From: Anaspis maculata
Taxonomy: Eukaryota; Arthropoda; Insecta; Coleoptera; Scraptiidae
DNA: 64,000 nt
NCBI GenBank assembly: GCA_949128115.1
Contig: OX421966.1
Span: forward strand, 63,671,416 to 63,735,415
Reading direction: 5' to 3'
The position numbers and the translations under genes are program-made. Of the stretch, positions 21,990 to 33,800 are shown piece after piece. The notes below the pieces were generated by a model. The model saw only the letters and a program-made list of their open reading frames with translations, did no database searches and was not told the DNA's origin. The stretch's first letter is position 1. Every line of letters starts with the position of its first letter.

Positions 21990-23619
21990 ACCTATGTCTT
22001 ACAAGACTTGAATAGGTATTATTATCCACTATGGTATTATTTTGGCTTTTCCCGACTTATAGTTGGTCATACGACTTTAAAAGACATTAGTGCACAATAG
22101 TGTTGTTGGTGTTACCATCATAGTGATTGAGTTTCATGGCGGACCTCCGTCCTTCATAGCAAAATATATACCTACCTACCTATAGCACGAAACATTTTGC
22201 GGACTTAGTAACTCCTCCCTGGTCATAATATTCACACGAAGGAAATATTTTTGACAAATGTGCCTCTTGCACCTCCAAATATTGCAATGCGCCTTGAGAA
22301 AATCGATTTTTTGCAGATCTTGCGGAAATAACAACTCAATTTTTTTTTTATCAATCACAGTTTAGAGCACTAAAATGTTAATATTAAGCTCTTAAATTGA
22401 ACACTGTTTCTTAATTACACTTTTTTTGCCTGATGCCTGGCAAAAAACAAGTAATTAAGGGAGTACAAAAATTACAGAACAGCTTTTATCGTAATGGCGG
22501 ACGTGGAACCTGCTGGAGTAAGACGGCGTGTCTGGTGATATTTCGAAATTTGACTTTCAGGGCAAATTTACTATTGTTTTTTACTTATAGGGAAAATTTC
22601 CCTCCGAACAGGGCAAAATTACTTGAAATTCGAACTTTGAAGTCATAATTGACCTAATTAGGTAAATTTTACCTCATAGTCTACTCATGGTTTTTTGTTG
22701 TTATCGACTTCAGAGTCAACTTTCCCTAAATTACCGATTTGGACCAAATTTTAACTATGAAGACTACAATTTTAAATCACGCGCTAAATAAATCGAAATC
22801 CAGTGCACGCAGAAGATTTAGGGAATTTCTGACGAAAGCGGAATTGGATCTTGAGCCGCGCCGGTGACACTTTTTTTTAATAGGCGATAGTAACCTGCGG
22901 TGTGTCTATACGGCTTGAACTTCTTGGAGGACATTTTCTGCTTTGCACTATTTCACAGCACCGCAGGTACTGGTAACACTGACAAGAGATGATCTGCATG
23001 AAAAACCCCAAACAACAAAGAGCCAGCTCATTTTCTGACCTCAAAAGCCACATAAGACGAATTTCCTTTAAAGTTCACTATAATGGTACTTTCGCCCTCC
23101 TTTTGACCAGTGTTCCTTAATAAGTCAATTTTTATAGTAATTCTGACTTCAAAGTCAAATGTTCAAATTGAATAGGTCCGCTTTTTTACTAAAATAACCC
23201 TTGTTATTTACCATGACCTGTAAGGCATTGTGTAAAGTTGAAAATTACCAAATTTGGACTAGTATAACCCTTTAACGGGCAAGACTCTGGGGCTTTGAAA
23301 ATTCCCAATTTTTTGACATAGACTTGTGATTTTAGGTCCACAAAACAGATTGTCCTACCCAGAATTTCAAAATTTCCCCCAGTTTTTTTGGAAAATGGTG
23401 GTACATATTTGTACCAAAGTCTGTTAAGGGGTAAGAAAAAATATGTATGTTTAGTGGTGCATATATGAACCACTATTATTATATTAGCTGTTTTAGGTCT
23501 TTATTCTCAAAAATATAATACAAAAATACAAAAATTCAGACAATTTATCAACACAAAAAATCTAACTGTTCACGCTATACCTACCATTTGTGTGCTGTGT
23601 TGCATTTTATACCGCTGTT

Positions 23620-25155
23620 TTATTTTGTATGAAATGGAACAAAGTACTCCAAGCAAAGTGCAACGTTGCATTGTACACAGATAATATTTGATCTCTGTTG
23701 TTTATTCTTGGTGCTGCAGTGACAGCATCTCCTTCTTGTCCCATGAGTCGGCAGATGTTTTCCTACATTGGTGAGTCGGGTGGCATTTTCGCAAGTAGGC
23801 CTTCCATCTGGATGGTTTCGCTTCCTCCCTCGTCCAGTTGGGTTAGATGGTCCGAGCTTGACTCTTCCCGAATAGTTATCAATCAATTTTGACGCCAGCA
23901 CTGATCGAAATTGTAGATGGGTCAGAGGTTTTGTGCTCGGCTTGCAAGTTTTTAGAGTGTGCTTGTAAATAATAAAACTATTGACTATGCAAGAGTCTAG
24001 GCAGTAATAAAAAATTTGTAGCCACCAACGTCTGCTCTTCCAAGATATACTGTACGTAGCAAGAAGTTGATCAAAATGGTCGACTCCGCCCATATAATTG
24101 TTGTAGTCACTAACAGCGACTGGGCCTTGAACCGCTTCTTTTCTACCATTTTTCTGAGTTCGCATGATGTTCGTTTGCTGTAGCGGATTATGCATCGTGC
24201 TCATCAGTGCCACCGACTTCTTGCCCCGATCCTTCCATTTCGAGACTGAAACGTTACGGCAAATAACGCCATCGCTCTCCCCAACCTCCATGTCTTTATC
24301 AGGTTTGAGTTTGGGAAAAAATTTCCTTGTTTGCCTAATGGTAGCACAACAGAAGAAATGTTTTGATAGTAGTTTTTTTGCCAAAGGTAAAGATGAAAAG
24401 AAGTTATCGAAAAATAGGCAGTAGCCAAAATTTTCGAAAGCGGACGATAATTTCATAATCACCCTTTCGCCTAGAGTAGTTGACTTATCTGCATTCTGCT
24501 CAGCTCCTTCGTACAAAGACATTCCCACGCAGTATCCAGTAACAGCACAGGAGATAACCCAAACTTTGAACCCCCGCTTGATTGGCTTCATTGGCATATA
24601 TTGCTTTAGAGTACTGCGCCCTTTGAATTTTACCATTGACTCGTCGATTGACAAAAATCTCGAAGGATTGAATAATAATTTGAATCTTTTGGTCACGTAT
24701 TCCAAAATTGGACGCACTTTGTAGAGCCTATCGTAAGCTGCTTCACCTTTCTTTGGCATTCGAGCGTTATCATTCAAGTGCAAGCACCTTGTGATTTTCA
24801 AGAATCGCTTTAGAGGCATAATGTCTTGTATACGAGAAACCTTGAAGTTAGAATCACTACTCCAATACAATCTCATCGATGGTAAATTGTGGAATCCCAT
24901 TATAATTAGAATCCCTATGTATGCTTTGAGTTCATTTAGGGTCAAATCCAGAGTTACAGCCTTTTGTCTTGCGTAGAGGTTTGTTTCATCAACAATATAT
25001 TGAAGAAACAATGGAGTCATCACATTGAGAAATATTTGTAGTGGATTGTTGATGTCTATCTTACATTTCCTGGATATTCCAAATGGTCTGTCAAAAGTAG
25101 TGCGTTCAAACTTTTCGGGAGTTTTGGACGTTCTTTCCCAGTCGAAGTCCTCGTC
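23620..25155 (-). CDS. piggyBac transposase, catalytic and C-terminal part
   Basis: The frame is open from about 25155 (SSDDEDFDWERTSKTPEKFE) through a Met at 25020 to the stop at 23620. Counting from 25023, the DDD catalytic residues are D127 (SIDESMVKFKGR), D206 (YCLFFDNFF) and D315 (YMGGVDHFDQL). The C-terminus is the usual cysteine-rich finger (RRCCHCSTKN..CVQCNVALCLEYF..FH); the family commonly has Cys where this has Tyr in LCLEYF. The protein cuts and pastes DNA at TTAA-type sites. The N-terminus is broken by frameshifts, so it is probably not fully functional. Confidence 0.88.
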   Translation of the reverse strand, partial: DEDFDWERTSKTPEKFERTTFDRPFGISRKCKIDINNPLQIFLNVMTPLFLQYIVDETNLYARQKAVTLDLTLNELKAYIGILIIMGFHNLPSMRLYWSSDSNFKVSRIQDIMPLKRFLKITRCLHLNDNARMPKKGEAAYDRLYKVRPILEYVTKRFKLLFNPSRFLSIDESMVKFKGRSTLKQYMPMKPIKRGFKVWVISCAVTGYCVGMSLYEGAEQNADKSTTLGERVIMKLSSAFENFGYCLFFDNFFSSLPLAKKLLSKHFFCCATIRQTRKFFPKLKPDKDMEVGESDGVICRNVSVSKWKDRGKKSVALMSTMHNPLQQTNIMRTQKNGRKEAVQGPVAVSDYNNYMGGVDHFDQLLATYSISWKSRRWWLQIFYYCLDSCIVNSFIIYKHTLKTCKPSTKPLTHLQFRSVLASKLIDNYSGRVKLGPSNPTGRGRKRNHPDGRPTCENATRLTNVGKHLPTHGTRRRCCHCSTKNKQQRSNIICVQCNVALCLEYFVPFHTK

Positions 25156-25524
25156 ATCTGAAGAAGTACACTACTACTACTTGTCGTGTCATTGTCGTCT
25201 TCGTCCATGTCTCTAGGAGCTGGATCCTCATCTTGTAGATTTGCTTGCGCCGACATCTTCATCTTCGTCCTCTTCATTGTTTCCTTCATCAGATGGTGGA
25301 GCAAGAGACGTTGAGAGAGCTGGTGAACGAGTAGATGTTGAGAGAGATGGTGAATGAGAGTTTGATGGTCTTCCCAAAGGAGAGATATCATCAGCATCTT
25401 CATCCCCTTTGACTTCTGAATCTTCTGCCATTTCATCTGTGATTTCAGATAAAAGAAAGGCTATGTAGTCCGGATCCTCCAAATTGAACATCTTTTTCTT
25501 ATTCATTCTGCACAAAAGTATCAA
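25156..25524 (-). pseudogene. Frameshifted N-terminus of the piggyBac transposase
   Basis: The start is probably MNKKKMFNLEDPDYIAFLLS (about 25506). It reads acidic and Ser-rich sequence to EEDEDEDVGA, then must shift frame to DEDPAPRDMDEDDNDTTSSS, then shift again at the AGT-repeat (about 25165) to enter SDDEDFDWE. Acidic N-termini with a later (S/D)DEDFxW-like motif are normal for piggyBac. Two frame changes within 150 bp suggest decay; a small intron is less likely because no splice consensus is clear. Confidence 0.65.
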
Positions 25525-27179
25525 ATCAAAATCACTGTGCGTGAAAGAGATCGCTAATATTATGGGTTTTCTAATGTATTTTTGCTATGTACCCAGCAAC
25601 TCTCCAACAGAAGTGAATATATTTTCTAAGCTAGGCCACTTGGACACAATTTATTGCCACAGGTAGTAAGTATGTTGTTTCCACATATAATAAACTAATT
25701 TGTAGTCGTCATTTCGTCACAAAATAATGCAAAATTGATTTCTTCAACGACCACTGCAAATTCGTGATTCTAACCTCAAATTCGCACATGAGTCAAAATC
25801 ATCTAATATTGTAGTTATCTTAGTGTTTTTGTTACGTGTTGACATACAAAGTGGATAACAAATAATGTACGTACCTGATTTTTACGAGATATCGGCACTG
25901 TTCTCGTGGAAACTGCTGGAAAACTTTGAAAAACACTTTCAACGCCACAGTTTTTTCGAAACGCCCGTTGGTACACATATGTACCACATTTTCGACTTAT
26001 TACTACAAGATGTCACTAATGTCTACAAGCGGTACGTATGTGAACCAGCGAACGTTAAAGGGGTATGAGTATGAAGATGCCATAAGGCTCATTTTTAATG
26101 GGACGCTATCCTAGTTAATTTGAGCTGTATGGTAAGTGGTACATATATCTGTACCAGTAGACGTTAAAGGGATAAAGAGGTTATTAATAACCAGACTTTG
26201 AGGTTGAAATTAGGGTAATTTCGAAGTAATTTCGACTACCGTTGATAGCTTAAATTAACCTCAGAGGTAAAATAGACTTCAACGGCGAAAGTCAAGCGAA
26301 AATGAACTAATTTTTGCCCTAGATAATGCCTTATAAATTTTAAAGAATTTGAAGGCATTTTTTAGGTGGAATCTAGGTAATTTTCAACTTCCAAAAACTT
26401 TTCGAAGTCGATGGTAAATTTAGGGCTCTCGCAAGGTTAAATCTAGGTAATTTTTGATTTAAATAATGACTTTGTAGAGCATTTGCCATATAAGGAAAAT
26501 TTTATGTCAAATTCATGCATATTTCGCCTTCTTTAAGTCAATTTGACTTTAGCTTGGTAATTTGGCCCTAAATTGCTGCTTGGGATAATACTCTAGGAAG
26601 TGATTCCTCTCAAAAAAATTAATCGAAAAGTCGTAGGAGTAACATTTTTTCCTAAAGTGTGCTCCCTGAGGAAGTTACAGCTCCTCAAAGGTACAAAATG
26701 CAACAAAGTTTTCAATTACTTGCTCAAAAATTGTCAAAGGTGAGAGCTTCAAATTTTATGTTTTCGATATAGATTCGTTCAATCCAGTACTTTTATTCCT
26801 CTTGCATTTTTTCCGTAGGATGCATCGTTCGTTCGTTCGTAAAAGTGAAAAAACACGGACATACGTGGCATGATGGCATGAATAATTTCCAACATAATCC
26901 CAATCCTCTCTAATTTTGCTGCCACTGATCAGATTTGTTTAGAACTTTGCATGCACATTTGCACTCTGTTGAGAAACTTCTCTATACCAAATTTGAAGCT
27001 CCTACCTTTGACAGTTTTTCAGCAAATAATCAAAAACTTTGTTCAACTTCGTACCTTTGAGGGGCTGTAACTTCCTCAGGCAGCATTTCAGGGTAAAATG
27101 TTATTCTCACTTTTCGACTTATTTTCTTGAGGGAAATCACCTCCCGAAGTAATATGCAAGGTCACCGAAACACCCTGTA

Positions 27180-27814
27180 TAGGCGCCGTTTTAGCTAGAC
27201 ACCAAGCAAGACACCACCAGCTGCGCGGTACGAACGCGCACGCATCTGTCTCTTTTTTCTGAAATGGTCCATTACGGTTCCGGTCCGGTTTTCGGTCCGA
27301 AATCGGTCCGGTCCGGGTCCTTGCCAATAACTCAAAACCCCCAGGTGCAATTTGTGGCGATTTTGGATATGTAGTAGTATGTAGAGCATTTAATTTTGAA
27401 CAGAATATCAAATTTTCAGGACGTCTATATTTTTTCCGAGATTTTGCCGATTTTATTATTATTTTTCCTGTACTACCTAAAATGCCTGAGCAGTGAAATT
27501 CAAATTTAAAAACAGCGCGCGTCGTCCAATCACTGCCGGCAACCACAGACCCGACAAAAGTCCCCAGCCAGACGTCATTCGACAAACGCAACAAAATTTC
27601 ACGTTGGCAACTCCGCTGGCCGTCCGTCACGTGCCCCCAAATTTTCAAGATGGCCGTCTGCAGTTGAAATAAAACTTCCCAGCCCGCAAAACATGTGCAC
27701 ATGTTAACAGTTTTCCCAGCATTTCCGCACCGTTCGCCGCGATAGAACCGAAACGGCCGGTGACACTAAACGACACGCGCAAGCCGCCGCCGAACGTCAC
27801 ACACAGTGAACAAC
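27180..27814 (+). promoter_or_regulatory. NAF1 promoter and 5' UTR region (position only)
   Basis: This CpG-rich stretch lies between the outer palindromic element ending at 27179 and the NAF1 ATG. It includes a cluster of CGGTCC/GGTCCG repeats at about 27270-27320. No TATA box is evident and the transcription start cannot be placed. The call rests on its position upstream of the first coding exon and on its composition. Confidence 0.45.
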
Positions 27815-27899
27815 ATGTCGAACGGCATCGAGGACAGCCCATTGGGCAACGACGAGAGCCCGCGAAAAGGGCCCACCGTCGCCAAGGACTTGCCTCAAG
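27815..27899 (+). CDS. NAF1: NAF1 coding exon 1
   Basis: ATG at 27815 in the context CAACATGTCG opens a 28-codon start (MSNGIEDSPLGNDESP...) and ends in phase 1 before the donor G|GTGAGC at 27900. The surrounding 27.2-28.3 kb is far richer in CpG than the rest of the window, as expected of a promoter-proximal exon. No in-frame upstream ATG was noticed nearby. The low-complexity N-terminus is not conserved in the family, so the start rests on frame and splice phase. Confidence 0.8.
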
Positions 27900-30800
27900 G
27901 TGAGCCCCGACACGCCCGCGAGCCGCAGCCCCTCCGGTAGTCACTGTCGCTTATGTCGATTTCAGCAATCGGAGACATTCAGAGCCGAGGCGACGGCGAC
28001 CGTCAGGCCGACACACCGCCGCCCGAACAGGCCGCAAACAACATTCCACCGACGGGGGCCGAGGATCAGAAGAACGGGGAGAGCCCGCAGATATCGAACA
28101 ACCAGTCTTTGCGGAATCTGCTGCAGTACGACAGCGATTCGAGCACGTCGTCCGAGATGGAACTGAACATGCGATGGCCCACGGTCCACGAGTCGGATCA
28201 GTCTTCGACGTCCACGGAGGACGAAGACGACGACGACGATGATGAGAGCGATGAGGATGACATAAGGTTGGTTTTGAGATGAGGAGCGTGGCAAGGGTTT
28301 TTGGAAATTGCCGTGTCCGATCCGAACAGGCCAAGGTCATTGTTGTCAAACAGTGTGATAAGGCTGGTTTTTATTGTAATTATTACAGAATGTGTGCACT
28401 TCATGATGCATATTGATGACCTTTGAGGTAGTGTACTGTGTTATTATACCAAATCAAATGTGGAATGTTTAGTAATAATTTATGGGAAATTAAGCGAGTG
28501 GAAGAAATGGAAGTGACATTTTGCTCAAAACAAATGCCTGATTAAGCATGACAGTCGACATTTTCAGCCACTGGGGCCATAGCCAACCTGATCTTGGTAG
28601 CTTTCTTTTATAATATCATGATGTATGTATACAGGGTGTCCCAAGTTTCACAGATCAAAGTTTGGGTAAAGTTTCTCCTAGTACTCCTGATTCAGAAAAA
28701 TATACAGAGTGAGTCATTAGTACCTACCTGTGGACAAGGTTAATTGCACCTGCATAGTTGATGATGCTGCAATGAACCAAATATCATTGCAAGCAGGAGG
28801 CTAAAGAGCCGTGTGTAAAATGATTATTTTGGCCTATACAGCAGGGTGAATCAGTTTTAACTGATCAAACTTTGGGATACAATTCTCCTCATTCTCCTGA
28901 TTCAGAAACATACGTGCCTTTCAGTCGTTTCCTGAAAAATATACAAGGTGTCAAAGTTCACTTTTTCCGGTTTAAAAGAATTTTTAACTTCCGAACTATC
29001 AAACCAAATCAGCTTAAATTCAGCGTAGGCTGGTTTGTCAGAAACATCTACCTTCTTGCAAAATTTTGAAAGAATCCAAACTGTAGCGTAGGAACTATGG
29101 GGGGTCATTAATGGGGCCTTGCACTGCCACTTTTACACACCGAGGGCGCCACAACCGTTGGGGGCAAATTCGACAATTTTGACGGCGTTGACGCTTCAAC
29201 GACCGGCGTCCGTCATTTCATGTCTTGATTTGAAAATTGGATAACCTCTGTTTCTTGCCTGACGTTTCAAGTCACTGTCAGTAGTGTCAGTTACTGGTCA
29301 AACTACTCAAACTCCCGTGTTTTTCCCGTCGTTAGGGCCGCTTCATCGAAGTAGGCCCTAACGCTAATACGGTAGTGGCGACCTCACGTTGAGTTTTTGA
29401 ATTGCAAGGCCCCATTTGGAAGCATCTGAAAAACTTTTCAAATTAAGGTTCTCCAGAACTCCTACGCCACTGATTGGATTCTTTTGAAATTTGACAGGTA
29501 GGCAGATAATTCTGACAAACCAGCCTGTGCTCAATTAATGGTGCTATTCTGTAAAAAATAACATTCCATAAACGCTCTGTTATGTAAAAATTCGGGTCGG
29601 CCATTGGCTGTTGCCTAGGAAATAACAACGTAACAGAGCCTTTATGGAATGTAATTTTTTAGAGAATCGCACCATAAGGCTAATTTGGTTCAATGGTTCA
29701 CATGTTACAAATTTTTTAAAATCGAAAAAAGTGAACTTTGACATTCTGTATCTTTATTAGGGAGCAAGTGAGAGGCATGTATATTATATTTTTCTGAATC
29801 AGGAGGATGGGAGAATCTTCTTCCAAAGTTTGATCGGTTAAAACTGATTCACCCTGTACAAGTGCACAATTTTTGCAGTGCATCCTTTGACCTAATTTTC
29901 TTTGGAGACACCCCCTGTATATCTTTACATATTTGGATTTACCCTGTTTAATATTTTAAAAAATTGAAATAGTCATTAATAGATACCTAAAGGATTTTGG
30001 TACCCAAAATAAACATTGACGCTCAATAATAATGAAAAAAATTTGTAGGTAAAACTAAAAATCGCAGGAATCCGAAATTAACAATGCTCATTCGATTGCG
30101 TTCAAATTCATAATGCAATGTGAATGTGGAAATATACTTACCTATTCAAAAAATAATCGACATGCTGATGTCAAATTTAATTTTTTTTCTTGTTAGTAGG
30201 TAATACCCTTGACAGACTAGAAAGTTTAATGATCATTAAGCATAAATTACGATATAAATTACTAGTGTGTCACGTCGTCATTTACTTGATGATCATTTAG
30301 AACGTCATGTAGGACCTTAATGATCATTAACTAGGAGTAACCATAATCGCCGGTGGTCGTGCATCATCGCCGGGATTTTGGAATACCATTGGCCAGCTTT
30401 TCTGAAATAAATCGCGATATCTGTCATCTAGTCTGTCATTTCAGTACGTCATTCAGTGTCAGACACGTATTTCTGTGATGGAGGAACTGGCCTCTTGCAG
30501 CAACATCTCTTGTACCAAATTATGAGATAATGCCCGTAGCGTGCACGTATAAGCACGTACGAAAAATTGAAAACTTCCCGTTTTACATAAGAAATGACCA
30601 CCTATTCGCGGAATTTGGATGATACGAACATTACAAATGTACAGCACGATATCGATTGGCGGCTTTTTATTTTTGGGCAAAGTCAAATTTATTCATGAGG
30701 AGATAGATTTCCGTAAGTATCCGTGAGACAGCTGGGTATACATATAATGCCCGTAGCCTGCACGTAGGTATAAGCACATACGAAAAATTGAAAAATCTTC

Positions 30801-33800
30801 TTGCTTTACATAAGAAATGACCGCCTGTTCGCGAAAGTTGGACGATACGAACATTGCGAACTTGTAGCTGAATATCGGTTGGCGGCGCTCTATCCTTGGC
30901 GAAGTCGAATTTATTGATGAGGGAGGAAATAGGTTTTTCCGTAAGTATCCGTGAGAAAGTAAGGTACCTATATAAGTGTTTATTTCCATAAATACTTATA
31001 CTTATCCTTCTTCCATGCCAGTCGCAAAGGCAGTTGAAAAATTGCAGAAAAGATAGAATGACCACACGATAGATACGAACATAATGAACTATAACATGCA
31101 TCTGTCAGTCGCCTTGCCACTTGCTAGAGTTTGAAAGTTGGTTAGACTACTTAGACTATGGGACTATGCGATTTTGATCAGGTTATTGACTGAATCATGA
31201 GTCTCTTATTCTTCCTTTCCTCCATTTCTTTCGACTCAATACAAATTCAACATATACTTTTTTAAATCATTTTTTCACCGTAACTTTTGAACGGTTGCAC
31301 CGATTTTGATCAAATTCTAACCAAAGTTTAGTCAACTGAGTCTCCATCGAATAATCATACCACAATTCATCAAGGATTTCTGGGGGCGTAGATAATAGGA
31401 GACTCCCCTATTTTCGCCCCTATTGTTATCTCCCTCAATTATTTTTCAAAATTGTTGATATTTTCGGATATTATGTTCAATTTAGAAGAAAAAGTTAACC
31501 TTGCAAAATTTTGATTAGAGGCTTCATTTTCAAGATATTTGGGTTTGAAAAATTGGAAAACAACACGAAATCGCCACTTTCCAGGGCCCAAATTGTTTTT
31601 TTTTTATGAAAAACTCCATGTTTCTCAGCGAAAATGATGGTTAATCAACTTAAAACACCCAGAAAACTCATTCCAGTTGACAAATAGGTGAAATCATGGG
31701 TTTTCTTTAGTTTTAATTTTTAGGCCCAGGAAAGTGACGATTTCGAGATGTTTTCCAATGTTTCAATCCCAAATATCTCGGAGGCGAAGCCTTTAATCAA
31801 AATTTTGCAAGAGTAACTTTTTCTTCTAAATTGAACGTAGAATCCGAAAATAGCAATAATTTGGAAAAATGATCAGGGGAGATAGAAATAGGGGCGAAAA
31901 TAGGGGTCAGTCTCCTATTATCTTATCTACGCCCCCAGAAATTCTTGATGAATTGTGGTATTATTATTCGATAAAGACTCATTTGACTAAACTTTGGTTA
32001 AAATTTGATTAAAATCGGTCCAACGGTTCAAAAGTTACGGTGAAGAAATCATTTGAAAAAGTCAACTTCAACTGTATCTTTTTGAGAAAGTATTTTAGGG
32101 CCATGAGTTTTATGTTAGAATAATAAAATAATTATTGCTTTATTGATTGAATGGAATCTGAGCTAAATACCACCTCACACCTCACCGAAAATATGAAATT
32201 ATTATTATAACTATAGATAATAAGGGCAATAATAGCCCAATACTTCTTACTATTCGACAATTTGACATTGACATTTTAGGGGAAAATTGATCGCCACGTT
32301 TATTTACGCGATTTGTAGTGTGTCACCCTAAAATTCGCAATCGTCATTAAACGTTAATGATCATCAAGTGTAATGATCATTAACGTGCAGTCTGTCTAGG
32401 ATATAAGTCTCACCCCAGCTAACATCCTGCGTTCACTAATCCTTTAAAAGAGAAGTGCGCTATTGAGCCTCACGCCCGTGAGGGCATATTCACTTGTCTG
32501 AACTAGTGTTAGCTAACCGAGCTGCCAACGAATTTTTTTGGAAGAATCAATTTTTGAACGGCTAAAACAAATTGCTGAAACTAAACAGCTTTATAAAACC
32601 TAAAAAAGGGCAAATCCAAACATGTGGATACACAGGTGTTTCCAAAATGGTGTTACAAACTTCTAGGGGAGACTCCCCATCAAAAATGGACAAGGAAAAT
32701 ATATACCTTTGATGTCCTAAAATGCTCAGTTGAAAAGTTACAGGGTGTTCAAGTTGACTTTTTGAAACTGATTTTTTGACATAAGTTTTGAACCGTTTAA
32801 CCGATTTTGTTCAAGTTCTCACCAAAGTTAACTGAAATAAGTCTCTATCGAATAATAGTAACGTGTTGGAGAAAAAAGTTCAGGGGCGTAGATAATGGGG
32901 GCTGTCCTCATATTTCCCCCCCTATTTTTTACACCCCTAGCTATTTTCCCAAATTGTTCCAATTTTTTTATTCTACGTTCAATTTAGAGAAAAAAGTTAC
33001 TCTTGCAAAATTTTGATTAGAGGCTTCGTTTTTGAGATATCTGAGTTTGAAACTTTGGAAAACATCTCGAAATTGCCACTTTCCAAGGCCAAAAAATTAA
33101 AATAAAAAAAAACTCATGATTTTTCAGCAGAAATAGGTTCTCTTCAATTTTCTAAGTTGATAAGCCACTATTTCCTCTGAGAAACGAGAGCTTTTCAGGG
33201 AAAAAAAATTGGGCTCATTGAAAGTGGCGATTTCGAGATGTTTTCCAAAGTTTCAAACTCAGATATCTCAAAAACGAAGCCTCTAATCAAAATTTTGCAA
33301 GAGTAACTTTTTTCTCTAAATTGAACGTAGAATAAAAAAATTAGAACAATTTGGGAAAATAGCTAGGGGTGTAAAAAATAGGGGGGGAAATATGAGGACA
33401 GCCCCCATTATCTACGCCCCTGAACTTTTTCTCCAACACGTTACTATTATTCGATAGAGACTTATTTCAGTTAACTTTGGTGAGAACTTGAACACAATCG
33501 GTTGAACGGTTCAAAACTTATGTCAAAAAATCAGTTTTAAAAAGTCAACTTGAACACCCTGTAACTTTCCAACTGAGCATTTTAGGACATCATAGGTATA
33601 TATTTTCCTTGTCCATTTTTGATGGGGAATCTCCCCTAGAAGTTTGTAACACCATTTTGGAAACACCCTGTATGGGCCGTTTTAATAAGTCGAACAAAAT
33701 GAGATGCATTCTGGGTATATTGGTGCAGTCAGTCATCGGCCGGTAAAACTACGTCAAGTTGACATGACATGTGACATGGACATGATTCTACGATGGTTTG

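Larger units (their letters stand above)
23268..26171 (-). mobile_element. piggyBac element, 2.9 kb, with ATAA duplication
   Basis: Ends CCCTTTAACGGGCAAG (23268) and ...GTAGACGTTAAAGGG (26171) are typical piggyBac termini. The flanks are ATAA on both sides (23264-23267 and 26172-26175) instead of TTAA. Subterminal copies of GGTACATATNTGTACC-like palindromes occur at both ends (23398, 23455, 25971, 26029, 26137). The transposase lies on the minus strand. It is inserted in the 7-kb CCCAAGCA element. Confidence 0.85.
19626..26584. mobile_element. 7-kb element with CCCAAGCA inverted ends
   Basis: CCCAAGCAACAAATTAGGGC at 19626 is mirrored by the end ...GCCCTAAATTGCTGCTTGGG (26584), with AT duplicated on each side. 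Subterminal DNA is rich in short variants of GGTAAATTT, AATTACC and TGACTTCAAAGTCAA in both orientations. A LINE and a piggyBac inserted later account for about 5 kb; the original element is near 2 kb and shows no transposase of its own. Class unknown. Confidence 0.65.
19600..27179. mobile_element. Outer palindromic element of a nested insertion
   Basis: The left end TACAGAGTGTTCCAGTGACC then TCGCAT matches the complement of the right end (ATGCAAGGTCACCGAAACA then CCCTGTA). The body at 26587-27179 is itself a palindrome (AGGAAGTTACAGCTCCTCAA/GAGGGGCTGTAACTTCCTCA). Only about 25 bp of the left arm lies before a 7-kb insertion at 19626-26584. If that insertion is removed, GCAT joins AATACTC, matching GCATATTACTT at the other end. 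Confidence 0.7.
28841..29858. mobile_element. Long inverted-repeat element, TACAGG family B, with two nested MITEs
   Basis: GCAGGGTGAATCAGTTTTAA (28841) pairs with TTAAAACTGATTCACCCTGTA (29858). Arms continue through CTCCTGATTCAGAAA, AAGTTCACTTTTT, AGGCTGGTTTGTCAGAA and CCTACGC. The arms are interrupted by separate elements at 29113-29413 and 29539-29674. A further TACAGGGTGTCCC at 28630 and ACACCCCCTGTA at about 29935 may be an outer, older element. Confidence 0.75.
30206..32401. mobile_element. Non-autonomous Tc1-like element, copy A (CCCTTGACAGAC ends)
   Basis: Ends CCCTTGACAGAC and GTCTGTCTAGGA lie inside TA flanks, with TTAATGATCATTAA-type subterminal repeats. It is homologous along its length to copy B at 41925-43297. 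The interior holds two tandem units starting at 30531 and 30748 (period about 217; TGCCCGTAGC then GTGCACGTA). Copy A carries an extra palindromic insertion at about 31260-32110 that copy B lacks. No transposase frame was found. Confidence 0.75.

Noticed and set aside
27088..27944. Minus-strand frames of 204 and 99 codons upstream of NAF1
   Set aside because: No recognisable domain, Arg/Thr/Ser-rich low complexity in CpG-rich DNA, and one crosses a palindromic element end; best explained as shadows.
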